From the NCBI GenBank assembly GCA_964034945.1, contig OZ035962.1, positions 12,095,888-12,159,887 on the forward strand: 64,000 nucleotides of DNA, given 5' to 3'. Positions 40,201-55,200 of this stretch are shown here, piece by piece. A program made the position numbers and the translations under genes. A model generated the notes under the pieces. It saw only the letters and a list, made by a program, of their open reading frames with translations, did no database searches and was not told the DNA's origin. This DNA comes from Chrysopilus asiliformis (taxonomy: Eukaryota; Arthropoda; Insecta; Diptera; Rhagionidae). Numbering within the stretch: position 1 is the first letter of the stretch; each line of letters starts with the position of its first letter.

Positions 40201-43200
40201 TACTCTCTATACAAATTAATGATGTTTAAGATGTTTAAGCTAGTTGAAACCACAGCAATCTTTTGTGCATATGTCATTTTTTTAAATTGAAATCCAACTT
40301 ATATATAATTAACAGGTTTTTTACACTTATTTTAATATCAGTCGATTGACCTTCAATTTTGCTAATTACAGCCAAAAGCAGTGACAAACCCCTTTTGTCC
40401 AGTAAAACTGCTGTACATACGATCGAATTAAATTAAAACGCAAAACTAGAAATGTAATCTACTAGTACTTAATTACCTGTATGTAACTATTTTATCGTTT
40501 ACCACCAGAGTTGAAGAAAAAGCAATTAATTAGAAACAAATGTAGGAACCAATTACTCACCTGGTGCAGTGCATTACAATTTCCGATTATACTTTTCCGA
40601 TTCCTCAAAACTTGTCATTATCTGATCAGTTAGTTAGCAGGGAATTGAAAAAAATCTGATGTGATAAACATGCTAAATAAATAATGTGCATTCAATCAAC
40701 TTTATCTTTAAGTATTGTATTGGAATTTTACTATTTCACCTTTGTTTGACAGGAAAATACTACACTTGTAACTTATCGATGGTTTTTTTTTTGAATTGGG
40801 TAAGATTTTTTCTTAACGTTTGCACGTGAGTTATTCGTGACTTACGTAAGTCTGAATGAATTGTCTAAACTTTGCGTTTTCTTACCTGACCCTTCATACC
40901 TGTATTCAGGTAAATAGTCAGCCGGAATGGGACTTCATCGAAACTTGTTGCGACATGTTTGAACATGTTCTTCTTTCATATGTCGTCATGGTTTGGCATC
41001 GTGGTATCCCGGGCTTCGATTTTATTTTTACACTCAAAATCCACGGAATGGGACGAAAAGAATAATGAAAAGTTCAAGAATGAACTTAGGGCCTATTTCC
41101 ACTAGAGGATTTACGACACAGTTTTTCACGCAAAAACTTTTTTTAAACTCTTTTTTTTGCCAAACACATAAAAATTAATATCTTGTACTAGCTTGTATAC
41201 CCGTCGTTGCCGGGTTAAGTTTTTTCAATTTTTTTTTTTGATGGTCTATGTTGGAGCTAAACTTCAGGCCAATCGGCTCGGTAGTTTCCCCGCGAAAGGG
41301 TACCATAGAAGAAAAGCTAAGTTTCGAGATCACTTTACCCCCTCCCCTTACTCCCTTACCTCTCGGGCTACTTTTTAATGGGTCCAGCCCCAAGCTACTT
41401 TGGACCCCCGACGAACATCTATGCCAAATTACAGGCCAATCGGTTTTCCCCGCGAAAGAGTAACATAGCGCAAAAACTAAGTTTCGAAATCACTTTATCC
41501 CCTCCCCTTACTCCCCCCACCCCTCGCGCTACTTTTCCGTATGCCTATGTTGGAACCAGAACTACCACAGACACTCATGCCAAATTTCAAGTCAATCGGT
41601 TCAGCCGTTTTTGCGTGAAAGAGGAACATACAGACAGATACCAACTCATTTTTATATACAGTAGAATCCCGATAATTCGTATTTCAAGGGACCAGCAAAT
41701 TCATACGAATTAGCGGGATATACGAATTATCGGGGTACGAATTATCGGGATTCTACTGTATTAGTATATTAGTATGACTAGTATGATATAAAATTCAAAA
41801 TTTTGCATATCAAAATACTAGAAAAAAATATCAGTTATGATCAACACAAAAGTTTCCTCTGCAAGTTTCGGATAAAATATCTAAAAAATAATATTTTTTT
41901 TAAATATCTTGAGAACCGTTAAAGATACATAAACACCGTTAAAGGAAAACAATGCAGGAAATTTGATTTCCTTTGAATCTGGTTATATGCATTTTTTCAT
42001 AATAGCGTGAGAGGTACCCGTTATAGCTGCATTTCCAAAACATTTCTAAAAGTTGATGGGAACTACGATTTTCGTAAAACTCATTTACACAAAATTTCAA
42101 GTCGCTAGCTCAAAGCGTTCTCGAGTTATTTAAGATACGTATAACCGACAGACCGACAGATGCACGGACATTTTCATAATTTTGCTTGAAACGGATTTCG
42201 TACTGGTCAGAAAGTTTCAGAGATTAACTATTTTAGTAACAGTCACGATTCCCCATTATAAAATAATTAAATTTACTATATTTTCTCTGCGTGCAGGTTT
42301 ACAGGAGTAGGTGGGGTAAGACTCAATTTGAGTAGTGCAACTTAAATGATTTCAATCCCAGAATTTCTAGGGCTTAAGTAGGCTAAGCACAACTTAATTT
42401 TTAAAGGATATGTATTTACGCGTAAATCCTCCTTAATGTTGCATTTTATGTGATTATTAAAAATATAGACCCAGGTGGCTACGGAGCATGAATATTTTTT
42501 TATGTTTTTTCTTGCTTTAAAGGGTTAAGGTGAACTTTTCGGTCAGTTTGAAGTCATTTAAAATTCTAATTTTCAGTCCGGTAAACCGAAACGTGACACG
42601 AGATGATCCATATTTCAAATCGAGACCGCCAACGTATTGTTATGCTAAATTAGGCTTGCTTTTACACCGCTAAGGAGAAATAATTTGCTGAAATGCGCAA
42701 GAAATTTTTTTTTCTTATTTTAAATAATTTTAAACGATTTCTACTGCGCAAAAGATTCAAATTTCATCTTGGCTGATCGGATATGTGAAATTTATGTAGA
42801 ATTTTAGACTGATTTCCTCGAATAATCTTTTAAAACGTGAGGAATTCGGCTTATTATGGTCTTATAGGAATTTCGTTGAGAGTTTTTATTATGAAATTGT
42901 GACTAGATTATACAGGACATACGAATTTCTGGCATGTTATGCAATAAGAATATGGAATATGAAACGTCAGGCCAAAAACAAATTTTTTTTATCATGTAAC
43001 TTGTTAGGAAAGTTGTTTGTTGAAAGCAAAAAAATCAAGATAAAAAAATTGCCAAAAAATAAAATTTCAAGTGCTGATCAATAAGGCTTTTTTTTATAAA
43101 TGCGCACTAAATGTTCCTAAAATCATTAGACATGTCTGTATTATAGCTTCAAAAGTGTTCTTGATTAGATTATGCTTAAAGTTTTACTAATCAAAGTAAG

Positions 43201-46200
43201 TACACGTGATTTGATACGTGAACTGATAAAATTTTATTTGAATTTGCTTTCGTGAAGTTCTAACTACTGCATGACCTTTGCGTAAATTTGATTAAAAATA
43301 TTCTGAATAATTTCACGTCAAAAAGTTGATTATCGCTAAGCTTTTGAGATATAAGTTGAGTATTTATTATGTATTTATATTTTACTATGAGATTTTCATT
43401 TCAGGTTTATGAATTTTGTTAACGATTGCAGTTTCATTCATTAATCTAAATATTCAAACGAAATTGGTATTATTTTTTCGTTATCAATTTAACCATTTCG
43501 GAAGTCAAAACATCATTGAAATTAGTAAAATTCCTTTCGAATAAAAAAAACTTTGTCTGATTTTTGTTAACTAAAATATTTTGTATAAAATACCCTGTAT
43601 ACGATTTTCTTTACATCCACATAAGATTTTTGATGTCCTGAAAAGTGAGATAAAAAAAGGTGACCATATGTCCCGAAATGGGCGGAACTGAATATACTGA
43701 ATATACAAACCATAGTCTGCTTCGTTGGAAGCTGCTGTAAATCACTTTTTTTCGCCTGCGGCGCATCTTTTTTCCACAAACGACAGATATTTCTCAAAAT
43801 ATTTGGTCTGCAGCGCATTTCTCTTTAAAAACTACAATTTCCGTTGTAATTATTTATCGCACGGAAAGAGCGCGAAAATTCCAGTTAATATTCACTTAGA
43901 ACTCTATAGCTCGTGATTAAAATGATTGCGCCGCATTGTGTTCAAAAAATTTCGACTGCGGCACACATTTATTAATTCTGTTTCCTTGGAGTTCCGTTTC
44001 AGTCACAAAATTGTAGGAAATTTTACTGTCTTCAACTTTTGTAATACATAAAACTACTGAAAAACGCGTAGTTCCAGACAAAGCAGCAAAAAACGAAATT
44101 GCGATTTTTAACAAGCCGCCATTTTGGTTATTGCCAGTTAACGGATTTTCACCAAAAGTTGATAGGATTGTCCCATTTCAGGACCAAATATGCTTGCAAA
44201 ATTTCATGGCTCTAGCTATATTAGTTTTTGAGGAATTTTAGACTGACGGACATTTTTGTAATATGATTTGAATCGACTCGGGAGTGCTTGCGAAATGTTT
44301 TAAGCAAAATTAAGAGGTCCAAAGTTTTCATGAATACAATACTTTGTTATACTACGTATAAGAAAGTTAAAAATAATGGAAAAAATTGATTGTAGCGCGT
44401 AGCCTATCTTTAGGCGCATATTGATTAAAGACCCAATCCAATGAAGTAATCTGTTCTAAATTACGAAAACTGGTCTAATTTTCAAATCATATCGAAAATA
44501 TGATTTATTTTTTAAAATAAATTAAAAACAGATATTTTTAGACTAAAATAAAAATTAATTGTTAGTAATTCTGGGACATAATTTTTTCCATTTTTTATGG
44601 GAAAAGATTATCTAGAGATTTATGTTTTTTAAAGTGTACCCTAATTATTTTTCTGTTTGACTTTGGCGCCGATTAATGAATGTAATTATTGACTTTAGAT
44701 CTAATTACATGTTAATTAATAGTTTTCCAGTAACTTATTCATAATAAGCGGCACGTATTGTTGGCTTTTTGTTCTTGAACTTGCTGTGAAGAAAACTGGT
44801 AAGGTAAGCGTATATAATTTGGATCGTTGTACCAAATGTTGATCGCCACTCTGTATTTTTGTAAAATAAGAAAACTAATCACCGTGTCAAAGAATGTAAA
44901 ACAGGCCCGTAGCCAGGATTTCGTTTCGGGGAGGGCTTGGTTCTAGAACTCTCAGAACCAATTTTTTTTTTGGGTGAAGGACCAAAATTTCGAGGGGGGC
45001 TGAGGCCCCCAAGCCCACCCCCTGGCTACGGCCCTGATGTAAAATATCTATAAAAAGTATCTACATTCGTAATTTGTTGGACCGTATGCATAAAAATGAG
45101 CATATGCTTACAGTCTTGAAAATTTTCATGGTTAATTTAGAGTTTAGTTCTAATCTCTCAGCTTTAAAACAACGATCCGAATTATGTACTTTTACCTTAT
45201 ACATATAAAAACTTTTGTAATGTCACGTGCGACAGTATTTATAGATTCATTTATCAGAAGTGCGGAAAATCCATATTTCACTTTAAAATTTAGTTTTTGT
45301 TAATAACATTTTCCCCACCTTCGAATGGTATCTTATTACAATTTACGAGACATTTTTCTTTAATTTTTCAATAAAAAAATGATACAATGCATTTTTTTTT
45401 ATGTTGAAAATTTTATAATTGGAAAATTTGCAATCGTCATTAACGGTTAAACGTGAAACTAATATCTCGGCTATTAATATAAAAACTCATTTCTAAGACT
45501 CATTTTCCTGTCAGAAATTACACAACAGTGTATCGTTTAGACTTCAAACGATAATAAATATTTCAAATTAATTAAATTTTCTTGAAATCTTATAAAACTA
45601 CTTGTTGTTTGTAAATCAAGTAAAGTGAAAACTATTTACAAAAAAAAATCTTTTTTGTTGCAAAGGTAAATTCTCTTGGTTTCGTGCGCGTTTTCAAGTA
45701 TATTTTAAAGAAGATTTTTCCTATTTTTTAAACAATTTCATTGCAGTCGCCTGACAGTTGATGGCGTTCAAAATCCAAGCACATGCGGAAGTTTTGCCAA
45801 ATTTGTTTAAATTGCATTTGCAAATGCTTATTTTAGAATTTCGACCATTTCGAATGACCGTAACACAATATTATGACATAATTTTTGTGCACGTTTTTAT
45901 TATTCGAAAAGTTTTTCGTTGGCGCCAAACTTGAAAATAAACAATAATTGTTTACAAAAATTGCATGTAATGCTTGCGACGTTTATATTCGTAATGAAAA
46001 CTTTTTATATACAATAAGTTCGTGGAAGAGTTTTCCTAGAAGAAACTTTAGAGACCTTGATGTGGGAAATTGTAAACGTGGGCGGACTTTTATTAAAATT
46101 TCCTATTTACAATTTGCCACGTGGTGCAGAGATTATCATTTATTTATGAGGAAGTTATGAGAAATTCACTATGTATATTAAGTTGATTTCAACTATTTAT

Positions 46201-49200
46201 TCCGACTTTTTAACACTATATTGATTTTGATACGGAAATTAGTTTTTGTGTCCGAATTTTTAAACCGTTTCCATTTGCAATAAATCTCCATTCATTAAAA
46301 GCAATCTAAGAATTGTTTTTAATTCCTTGTAATTTTATTTATAGATTATGTTCCATTAAAAAAAACGTAAATAATCCGATTTCATCAGGAAGTTCTTTCG
46401 TTATAAAATTACCAACCACTTCCAATAAATTTCCTGTAAAAAAATAAATAAATAAAAATCAAGTGAGAAAATTGAATTAGTTCATTGCCCTTTATTAGAA
46501 TATTTTCCTTCTATTTTATTTTATTGTATTTTAAAAAAATGAAGAAATTTATTTACTGTAAAGCTCATTCCAGCGTGACATTGGCGAGGAAATTCACGGT
46601 ACTATTTACTAGTATAAAAAAAATTCTCATTGGCAATTTTCCAATCAAAACTAACATTCAAAGTAGCACAGACTCTAAATAATTTATTGATGAATAAACC
46701 GCATTTTTGTGAAACGATTCGATAGATTTTGATTATGAAAATAGAATTTTTCCGGTATGTATGTATGCATGATTAAAGCTGCAAACATTTTTATTTAGAA
46801 GCAAATTTTTGTATAATTTTTGGATAAGAAACAAATTATTGAATAAAAATCTAACACGGCTGTTTTCACAGAAATAAGAATCGGTAAATTCGCAGCATTT
46901 TTACCATGATTTCCATATGGGCAAAGAGCTTTTAATCATTTTCTGAAAGCTGGTTTATAATATTGAAAATCCGTAAGGGTAAAAAACGAAATTTGATTTA
47001 GCTTTTCCATACAAATAATTTTAAATGGGTTTAGCTATTTTCAGAGAAAATGGAATAAAGTCTATGAGCTTTGATTTGTAAGATTATCTATTTATATGTA
47101 AAATCGTTTAATCTGATTGATTGACTCCCAAACCGCGCAGCCCAAACCCCTGAAGCTAGAAACTTGAAACTTTCACAGTGTGTCCCAACCACAGATATCG
47201 TAATACTCACAGATATCGTACTACTAGATCGCGGCACTCGAACAATTCCATAGCAAAAATATGGGACAGCGTGACTATGGTTGTCTCATTTTTTCTTCGA
47301 ACTTTAGTGATGTCAGATGTTCGAATCAACAAACTCAATAACATTTGAATTATATGTTTTACGTCGAACTCATAAGACTTATACACAGGTTGGAAATTTT
47401 TTTTAGGGAATTGCATATTAATGTATGTGGCAGCTCTGAATATTAACATGAATAATCGATATAGGGATTGAATAATATTCCGTCGGGGACCTGCATAAGC
47501 ATTTTTTTCCAGAATTTAAATTTCCCAGAATTTACTAGCTTTGTCCTTTTGTTTTCGTCATAGCTTTTTGACGTTTCAGTGGCCCATTTGAGATAGCAAA
47601 TGGCTTGATCTAGTCTAATATTACGATAGCTGTGGTCCCAACCATCACGTAGGCGCTCACTAAGGTGGGGGTTTCCGAAATTTTACCGCTAAGGGGGTAA
47701 ATGGGGGGTAAAGGGGGTTTGGGTGTTTTTAAACCGTGATTTTCGCCATGAATCCTGCTCAATAGGCTGAAAAGTTTCACTCGGGGGTTTTCGGGGTCGT
47801 TGATCACGAATCCGGTGTTAAACTAATTCGCAACTGAGAGTCCTGCAAGGATAAGATTTTTCTCAAAAGTTTTTTAAGTTCTGTCCGGTTTTCTTCGTAT
47901 TCTAAAACTTATACAAAAAACTTCACACGGCAACGAAGGGTATGCAAGCTAGTAAACTATATAGAGGAAACTTGTGTAAAACCGGGTAGGTGGGCAAAAA
48001 ACGGGTACCGATTCAAATTTTGCGCTTAAAAATTCTGTGAACTGTCAATTGGTTGCCTTTGGGAGCGTGCCAGATACAAAAAAAAAACAGCACTGATTTT
48101 AATTTTCGTGAAATAGTGTTAGTTTTATTTTAAGGATCGAAAACGTATTTAGTTTTTTATTTGTTTTCTAAGAATGGGGTAAATTTGGGAATAGTATTCG
48201 GTTTTGTATCACCCGCGGGGCAAAAGCGTGAAAACAAAGGGTTCTAAAAACCTATTATTATTTTTTGTTTGAATTTATCTTAAGCTTTTTACTTTCATTA
48301 AAGAGTCTACTTTTAGAACTAATGAATAAAATTCTGATATTTGTATTATTTGGCGTTAGCTACCCGGCTTCACCCCACTTTCCCCTTTATATATAATTAT
48401 TTTTCTGTTATTTTGTATAAATGATCAAAACTGGCTTTAGTTTAATTTTTTCCTGTATTTTTACAAAAATGCAATTATGCGCGACTTTTGATGAAAAAAA
48501 GAAGTGAGTGTAACTCAGTTTCTGAGGGTCTAGCTAGAAAACCACCAAACCGATCGAACTGAAATGTTGGCTTCAAAAAATACACTCAGAAAAATAATAA
48601 AGCTGATCTAAGTAAACTTTTTGACTAGTCAACTCTGGCCTGTAGCAGGCAGACGGAGTTATCAATGACATGACGTTATATCCTCGAAATACCTATTGCA
48701 GGTCAACCAGTGCAGCTCCTTACGCCCTACTTTACCTGCTACAAGTTTTAATTTTAGAATTTCTCCCGCCACAGATTGATACATTTTTTACTTTTCCCAA
48801 TGCAGGTGAACGCGCGCCTAGCGTTTTTCCTGCAGGCTAAATTTTCCTGCAGGAAGCCAATTACATCGTCTGCAAGTTGATGACGTTTATTCCCTTTTTC
48901 TGAGCATATGTTACACATTTGCGGCGGTTGGGGTGGGTTTTTTTTTGACGCGAAGGTATTAAATTCTATACAAAAAGTTGCCAAAAAGCGAAATGAGAGA
49001 AAGAGAGGGGGTTCGAAAAATCGAAAACAAGCGTGACGTATTTTTTCACAGTACTGTATGTGTCAGAGAGAGGAACTACTGCGAGCGAGCAAAATTTTGT
49101 TGCAAATTATGTATTCTTCCTGCCAGGCTTTAAACTTTTTACCTTACCTCTGTATTTGTCACGCTTTTTATTTCAAATTCAAAAAACTTTATTCCTTCTA

Positions 49201-52200
49201 AAAATACGATAGACTTGTTGGTTTTTTTTTTAAATCTCAAAATAACTTAAACTGCAAATTCCTCTTTAAAATATTCCGATTTTGTTATCATAGCACGCAA
49301 TTTAAGTCACGCAAAATCACGTGATGTGAAAGTATTATTTTTAATTATTTTTAAATTATTTTTTATTATTTAAATTATTTAAATTATTTAAATTATTTTA
49401 AATTATTAATATTATTTTTAAAAATGCACCAAGCCTCGTTAATGAACATTTGTGATATCTAATTTGGTTCAAAAATATCTAACAGCCTTATATCTATTAA
49501 AAATTCAAGATCAGCTACGTTTTAATCTAATTTAGGAAACTTTTTTTTAAATATATTTTTAAAATTTGCGCCAACTAGGAAATTGTAATTTTGCCAAAAA
49601 ATAAAGTTGAGTTCGAAAGTCAGAAAAGACGTTTGTCAAAAATTATGTCGCAGAATATATTTTAGTCATTTTAACCGAATGGAAAATTACCAAAGTCTGA
49701 ATTTTTTCGGATAGTGCCAAAAATTTGGCAAATTTCTTCGGTGTTTTTTATCTTTTTCAGGAAAATTTTTGCTTTTAAAATTGCAGTTGTCTAGGGGTTA
49801 TCCCACATACTGACTTAACGAAAATGGCAAACACTTGTGTATTTTAAAAATCATAGCGAATTGTTATTAACTCATCTTCTTTGTCTTTAAAAATATTTCA
49901 TCGCTGAACCTAATTTTCCTGTCAGAATTTTGGTGAAATTTCCCGAATTTCGAATAAACAATTTAGTCTGCGAATCCCGCAAAGTGAATTTTTTTCACGA
50001 AAATGAGAAAAAATTAAATTAAGAATTTATTTGGCAGAAAAATTGTAAATAAACACACGTTTTGGTTTTGTTTTCGACGTGGTTTAAAAATTTTAAAAAA
50101 ATCGTGATGACGACGTCTTGATCTCGTGCAATTTAATCCGATCTATTTTAAAAATGGTCAATCGGAAAATTTTCCCAAATTGCAGTCCGCTTTTTGCCGG
50201 ATTTAAGCACATCAATATAGAACGAATTACACAACTTTACGCCAAAAACGCGATAATTATTAATCATCTAGTTAGAATTCTAATAATGGTGTCACGTGTA
50301 CCGTCACACGAAAATACCACAACCTCAGCCGATCAGTGAATGCTTAATGAGTTTACGATTAAAATTAAATTCGCACAGGGAAAACAGAAATAATTTAAAA
50401 TAATTAATGAGGGGCACAGAAAAAAGCACACATTTTTTCATTTAATTCTGTGGCGAAAATACGTAGTCGAATTTTTTAAAAGCTTCGATCCAGATAAATC
50501 CGGTTCACATTGCTACGATGTGAACAGTTCGCCCGGCGCCGACTTGGATAAATTCCGGCGATCAACTCATCAAAGGGGATGTAAAAATAAACTCATAGAT
50601 CACCATGAACGTGCCCCAAAAAAAGTTCAAATGCAATGTTTCGGGTGAACTAAGAAGTTCGTACGACTTTTGAAGGGTAAATGAAATCATGTTGAAGAAG
50701 TGTGACCAAAAGAGCGTCACGGTCGTTAAAATTCACAACTTTTTTCTAGTTGAATCATACGAAATTGTTTTTAGGAATTCTGACAGATTTTTTTTTACAC
50801 ATTCTGCCAGAAAAAATGCAGAAAGTTTTTAATGTTTTTTTGCCGACATTTTTTTGTTTAAAAATGGTCACAAAGCTTTAAATTTTAGACTACAGGGATT
50901 TTTTTCATTAAAATCTTATGATTTTCCTTTTGAATATTTGTTATAAATTCGGAATCTACATATTGCGTGGACTTTCCGAGATTGTATGTGGCCGGCCCCA
51001 TTCGGAGCCACCCCCGGCAGTCTAAAGGTTAAGTAAACTAGGCTTATCTGGGGTGGAATCGTGTACGGTGACAAGTGATATTTCAAACGGTAGTGTGAAA
51101 GTTTTACAAATTGTTATCAAAATGGAATCACAAAGTAGTGATATTCTAGACTCTTTTTATTGAAAGAAATTGATCGAAATTTGCATAGTTGCCATTTTGT
51201 TTAAAACCAAAAAATGGACAAGTAACAATCACTATCTTTTGTCACCTGAGCCGATTCCACCTCTGGTATTTGTTTTTTCCTTCCTTAAGTTTTTCCATAT
51301 TATTAAAAATCTGTATTTTTATATGTTTTGCATTTGTTTAGATATTCCCAGCGTAGTTCAAGTGGTAAAGTACTTGGTCCGTATTCCGGAGGTCGGTGGT
51401 ACAATTCCCGACTGTCGCACGCTGTGTTTCAAGTCCATTCTACTTGCTTTAAGAAATGAGTAGTGATAGTTCCCGCTTAGTGCTAACGACATCATCGGTC
51501 TGGATTGCTATCACGGCCTCTGCTGTTGATGGGTTGCAACGTAAAAACCTTACAAATGTTGTAATTGAACCATGGTTCGCAATCCATGTAGAGACTGTAG
51601 GTGCGAAGCAGGGAAGAAATTGTTATGAAACCTCAATTGAGAAGGCCCAGGCTCTTCGAGAGCTGTAGCGCTGAGTATGATGACGATTTATTAAAATAAT
51701 AATAAAATTTTAATTCGATCCAAATTTGACTGTTTTTTCCAAATTCTTGCTATCTATATTGGTTAAAAATTTAAAAACTTTTTGTAAAATCGTACGAACT
51801 TTTCTCATTACCTAATAGACGATAGATAAATAAATGGCTTAGTTGTGTATACTAAAAACGCTGAAATGATTTACAGACTGTTGACAGAGTTACATGCAAG
51901 GCATTGGAACATTGTCCCACTTTGAAATACTTACGATTGTCACTTATTTCTAAAATTCCATTGTTTCAATATGTTAGGATAACTTTATTTAATTCATTCT
52001 ACCGTAATGCATTATTTCTTGATAAAAATAGATTTTGGCATAGATTTTCTTCTTGCACTCTTGATTGAGCCACCAGAAATGATTAAAATTTTCGCATAAT
52101 GATGGTACCTAATCAAATGTTTGAAAAAGAAAAAAACTCGTATTTTTGTATACATTTTGCTTTGAAAAGTTTTTCAAAGAGATAATTTTGTTGAACAGGG

Positions 52201-55200
52201 GTTGTTTCAATTTTTGTTTTCTGTTTGTGATTATATAAAAAGTTTTATGAGTGCTTTTTGTATTTAAAACACAACAAACATTGCGCCGCAGGCAGAATTT
52301 TAAAAATCAAGCGTTCTACCATTGAAATTCAAGCGTTCTACCATTGAAAACCAAACATTTTACCATTGAAAACTAAAACCATTTCATGAAATGCGCCGCA
52401 GACGGTTTTTTATAAGAAAACAGGTGTGATATTCCGTAACTTGTTTCAAGCGTTTGTTTCGAGTTAGAAGAACAAGATATATTCGCTGTCTCTGTTTTGA
52501 CCGATATAAATGACAGAGAGAAACAAATGATAAATGACAGAGTATTTGCTATACCACTTTTTTTTCTAACTCGAAACAAACGCTTGAATCATATTACGGA
52601 ATACCACTCCTGCACTATAGGCAGTAATTGCTGAGGAATTTGTGCCGCAGGCGAAAATTTTGGTGTTTCAAGGTGATTTTTTTGTGATTAAAAAATTACA
52701 ACATTAGATTGTATAATTCAGGCACAAAAGTTTAGTTTCTGGGACGTATTACAAACGTGCCTAAACCCGGAACTGTCTCGACCATTCCTGGACGTTATAG
52801 TCGTTGACCCTATGAATAGAAGATCGCTTACATCTGACACTGTATTCAGCGAATTTTATTCTGCAACACAAAATTCGTGTTGCACACTCAGAGAAATACT
52901 AAAGTTGACCTGAGTCAACTTTTGACAAGTCAACTCTGGCCTGAAGCAGACAGATAGAGTTATGCATTTCAATGACATTATATCTACGAAATACCTATCA
53001 CAGGCCAACCCGTGCAACTTCTTACGCCCTATTTTACTCGCTGCAGGTTTAATTTTTGAATTTATCCTGCTTCAGGTTGACACATTTTTTACTTTTCCTC
53101 ACGCAGGCTAACGCGCGCCTAGAATAGGGTAAATTTTCCTGTAGGAAGCCAATTACGTCATACGCAAGTTGACGACTTTTTTTTCAATTTTTCTGAGTTC
53201 ACGGCCGTTTACATCACAACATGAAATTCAGGAATAAGATCTAAGATGAAGATCTCGAAAAAAAATGTTAAGTGGTGTGCAAGGCATTGCCGAATTTCTT
53301 AAAAAAAAACACTAATAAATCAATATAGTCTCTGTAGGAATTTGTAATAATTTTTCCAAATTAAGTTCTACCTTTTTTTATTGGCCATGACCCTGAGTAA
53401 CATGAAAATTATTTACATGAACGTTGCTAGTGTGTAGAACCTCAGCTAGCGGCCAATAAATAGTGTAATTTTTCCATTAGCGTGGATTTATTATTGGACA
53501 CTATTGGCGTTGTAAATTTGGATGGGTCTTGTTTAGTATACTCTTTATCTATCAAAGGAACTTTATCTGTTATGAATGTAACACAGCTCTTCCTTCACAA
53601 ATGCTTTATTGAAGCAAAAGCTCACTTAGCGATGATTGATATCAAACTGCGTATGAACGGATCATGACGATCATCATCTCATCAACATGAAACATTATGT
53701 CATTAACAACAATTTGGTCATAAAAAATATCTTCCATTCTATTTGTTACTAAATAAGTTCTATATTATTGATGTACTTTGGTTTTGTTACTCAAATACTC
53801 ATACTACGCAGTAGTAAATATTAGCAAAAGTAATAGCGTAATACTACATAATGGCAAAATAATCCATCAATCTAATAAATTTTCATGGGGGAGGACACGC
53901 ACACACAGGAATCGGGTTAAGGTGGCCAAGTTTGGTGGCCATCTGTGCCAATTTTACATTTTCCTGTTTGGGGCACCACAGGCCAGCAGCTATTCATTCA
54001 GTAGTCGGGATACTAAACAGCCGCCGCCGTGATCTTCTGCATAAAGCTCGACAAAAAAAACAGTGAAAAGTGCACATCGATTTTCCGGGAATTTTTATCG
54101 ATAAATCTATTTAAAAAAACTACATTTCGAAGAAGATTTACAGAACATTAGTGAACAGTTTGAAGGTTTTCCGTTTGATTTTGCCTACATTTTCGTGGTG
54201 ACCGATAAAAGAACCGGGAAAATCAAAGATGTTGCCGTCAGACAAGGATAAGGTTAATATCACTGAATTTAGGCCGCATTGGCGATGTTTATTTCTAATG
54301 AACTCACGACGATCATCATACAGATTTCACAGAAGATCGACCTGTGCGTATTCGGATGTCTTAAGTAATAAATTGTCTACGCGTTAAAAAAGCCTCACAG
54401 AATCGCTGCCAAAAATTCCTCTTCACTTTGCGTGTGTTTTTGTTTGTTGTGTTTTTTTTTTCTAAACTTGCTGAGATTTTCTTTTCTAGTTTTCTTTTTG
54501 GTTTCAGATTTTTCTTATAGAAAAATCGTCTTGTTCTTTGCGTAGATTCTGTGGCGATGATGCGCGTGATGCGATCGTTCGTCAGTGATCTTTTAATTTC
54601 GAATTTTCAGTTATTTATGTGGTATTTTGTATTTTTATTTAACTTTTTTCACTCCCCCGTACATCTTTTTCACCCGATGAGGTGAGGGGCGAATTTTTGC
54701 GTTTCATGGTTTTAACAACTGTTCAGATTGGAGCATGTGTGCGGTATTTTTCATTTGAAATCAAATTTATAGCACTATCTATTTGTTGGACAGTGTTTTT
54801 CAACGTTTTATAGTTATTGGGAATATTTTAAAAAAACCCAGAATTCAAAAAGAGCATTTTCCAGTTCTGCTATTTATTTTTTCTGAATATGTATTAGCTG
54901 TAATTCGATTCAGAAAAATAATAAAGCTGGTCCAAATCAACTTTTTGACAAGTAAACTCTGGCCTGTAGCAGGCAAACGGAGTTATCAATTACATGACAT
55001 TACATCCTCGAAATGCAAATCTCAGGTCAACCCGTGCAGCTCCTTACGCCCGGCTTTACTTGCTGCAGGTTTAATTTTTGAATTTCTCGCGCCACAGATG
55101 CCACATTTTGATTGTTCCTGGCGCAGGTGAACTCGTGCCTACGCTAGGCTAAATTTTCCTGCAAGAAACCAATCACGCCAAACACAAGTCGGCGACTTTT

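Noticed and set aside
51349..51424. Functional tRNA gene
   Set aside because: Size and end pairing fit, but the T-arm pairs poorly and the sequence runs into a SINE body.
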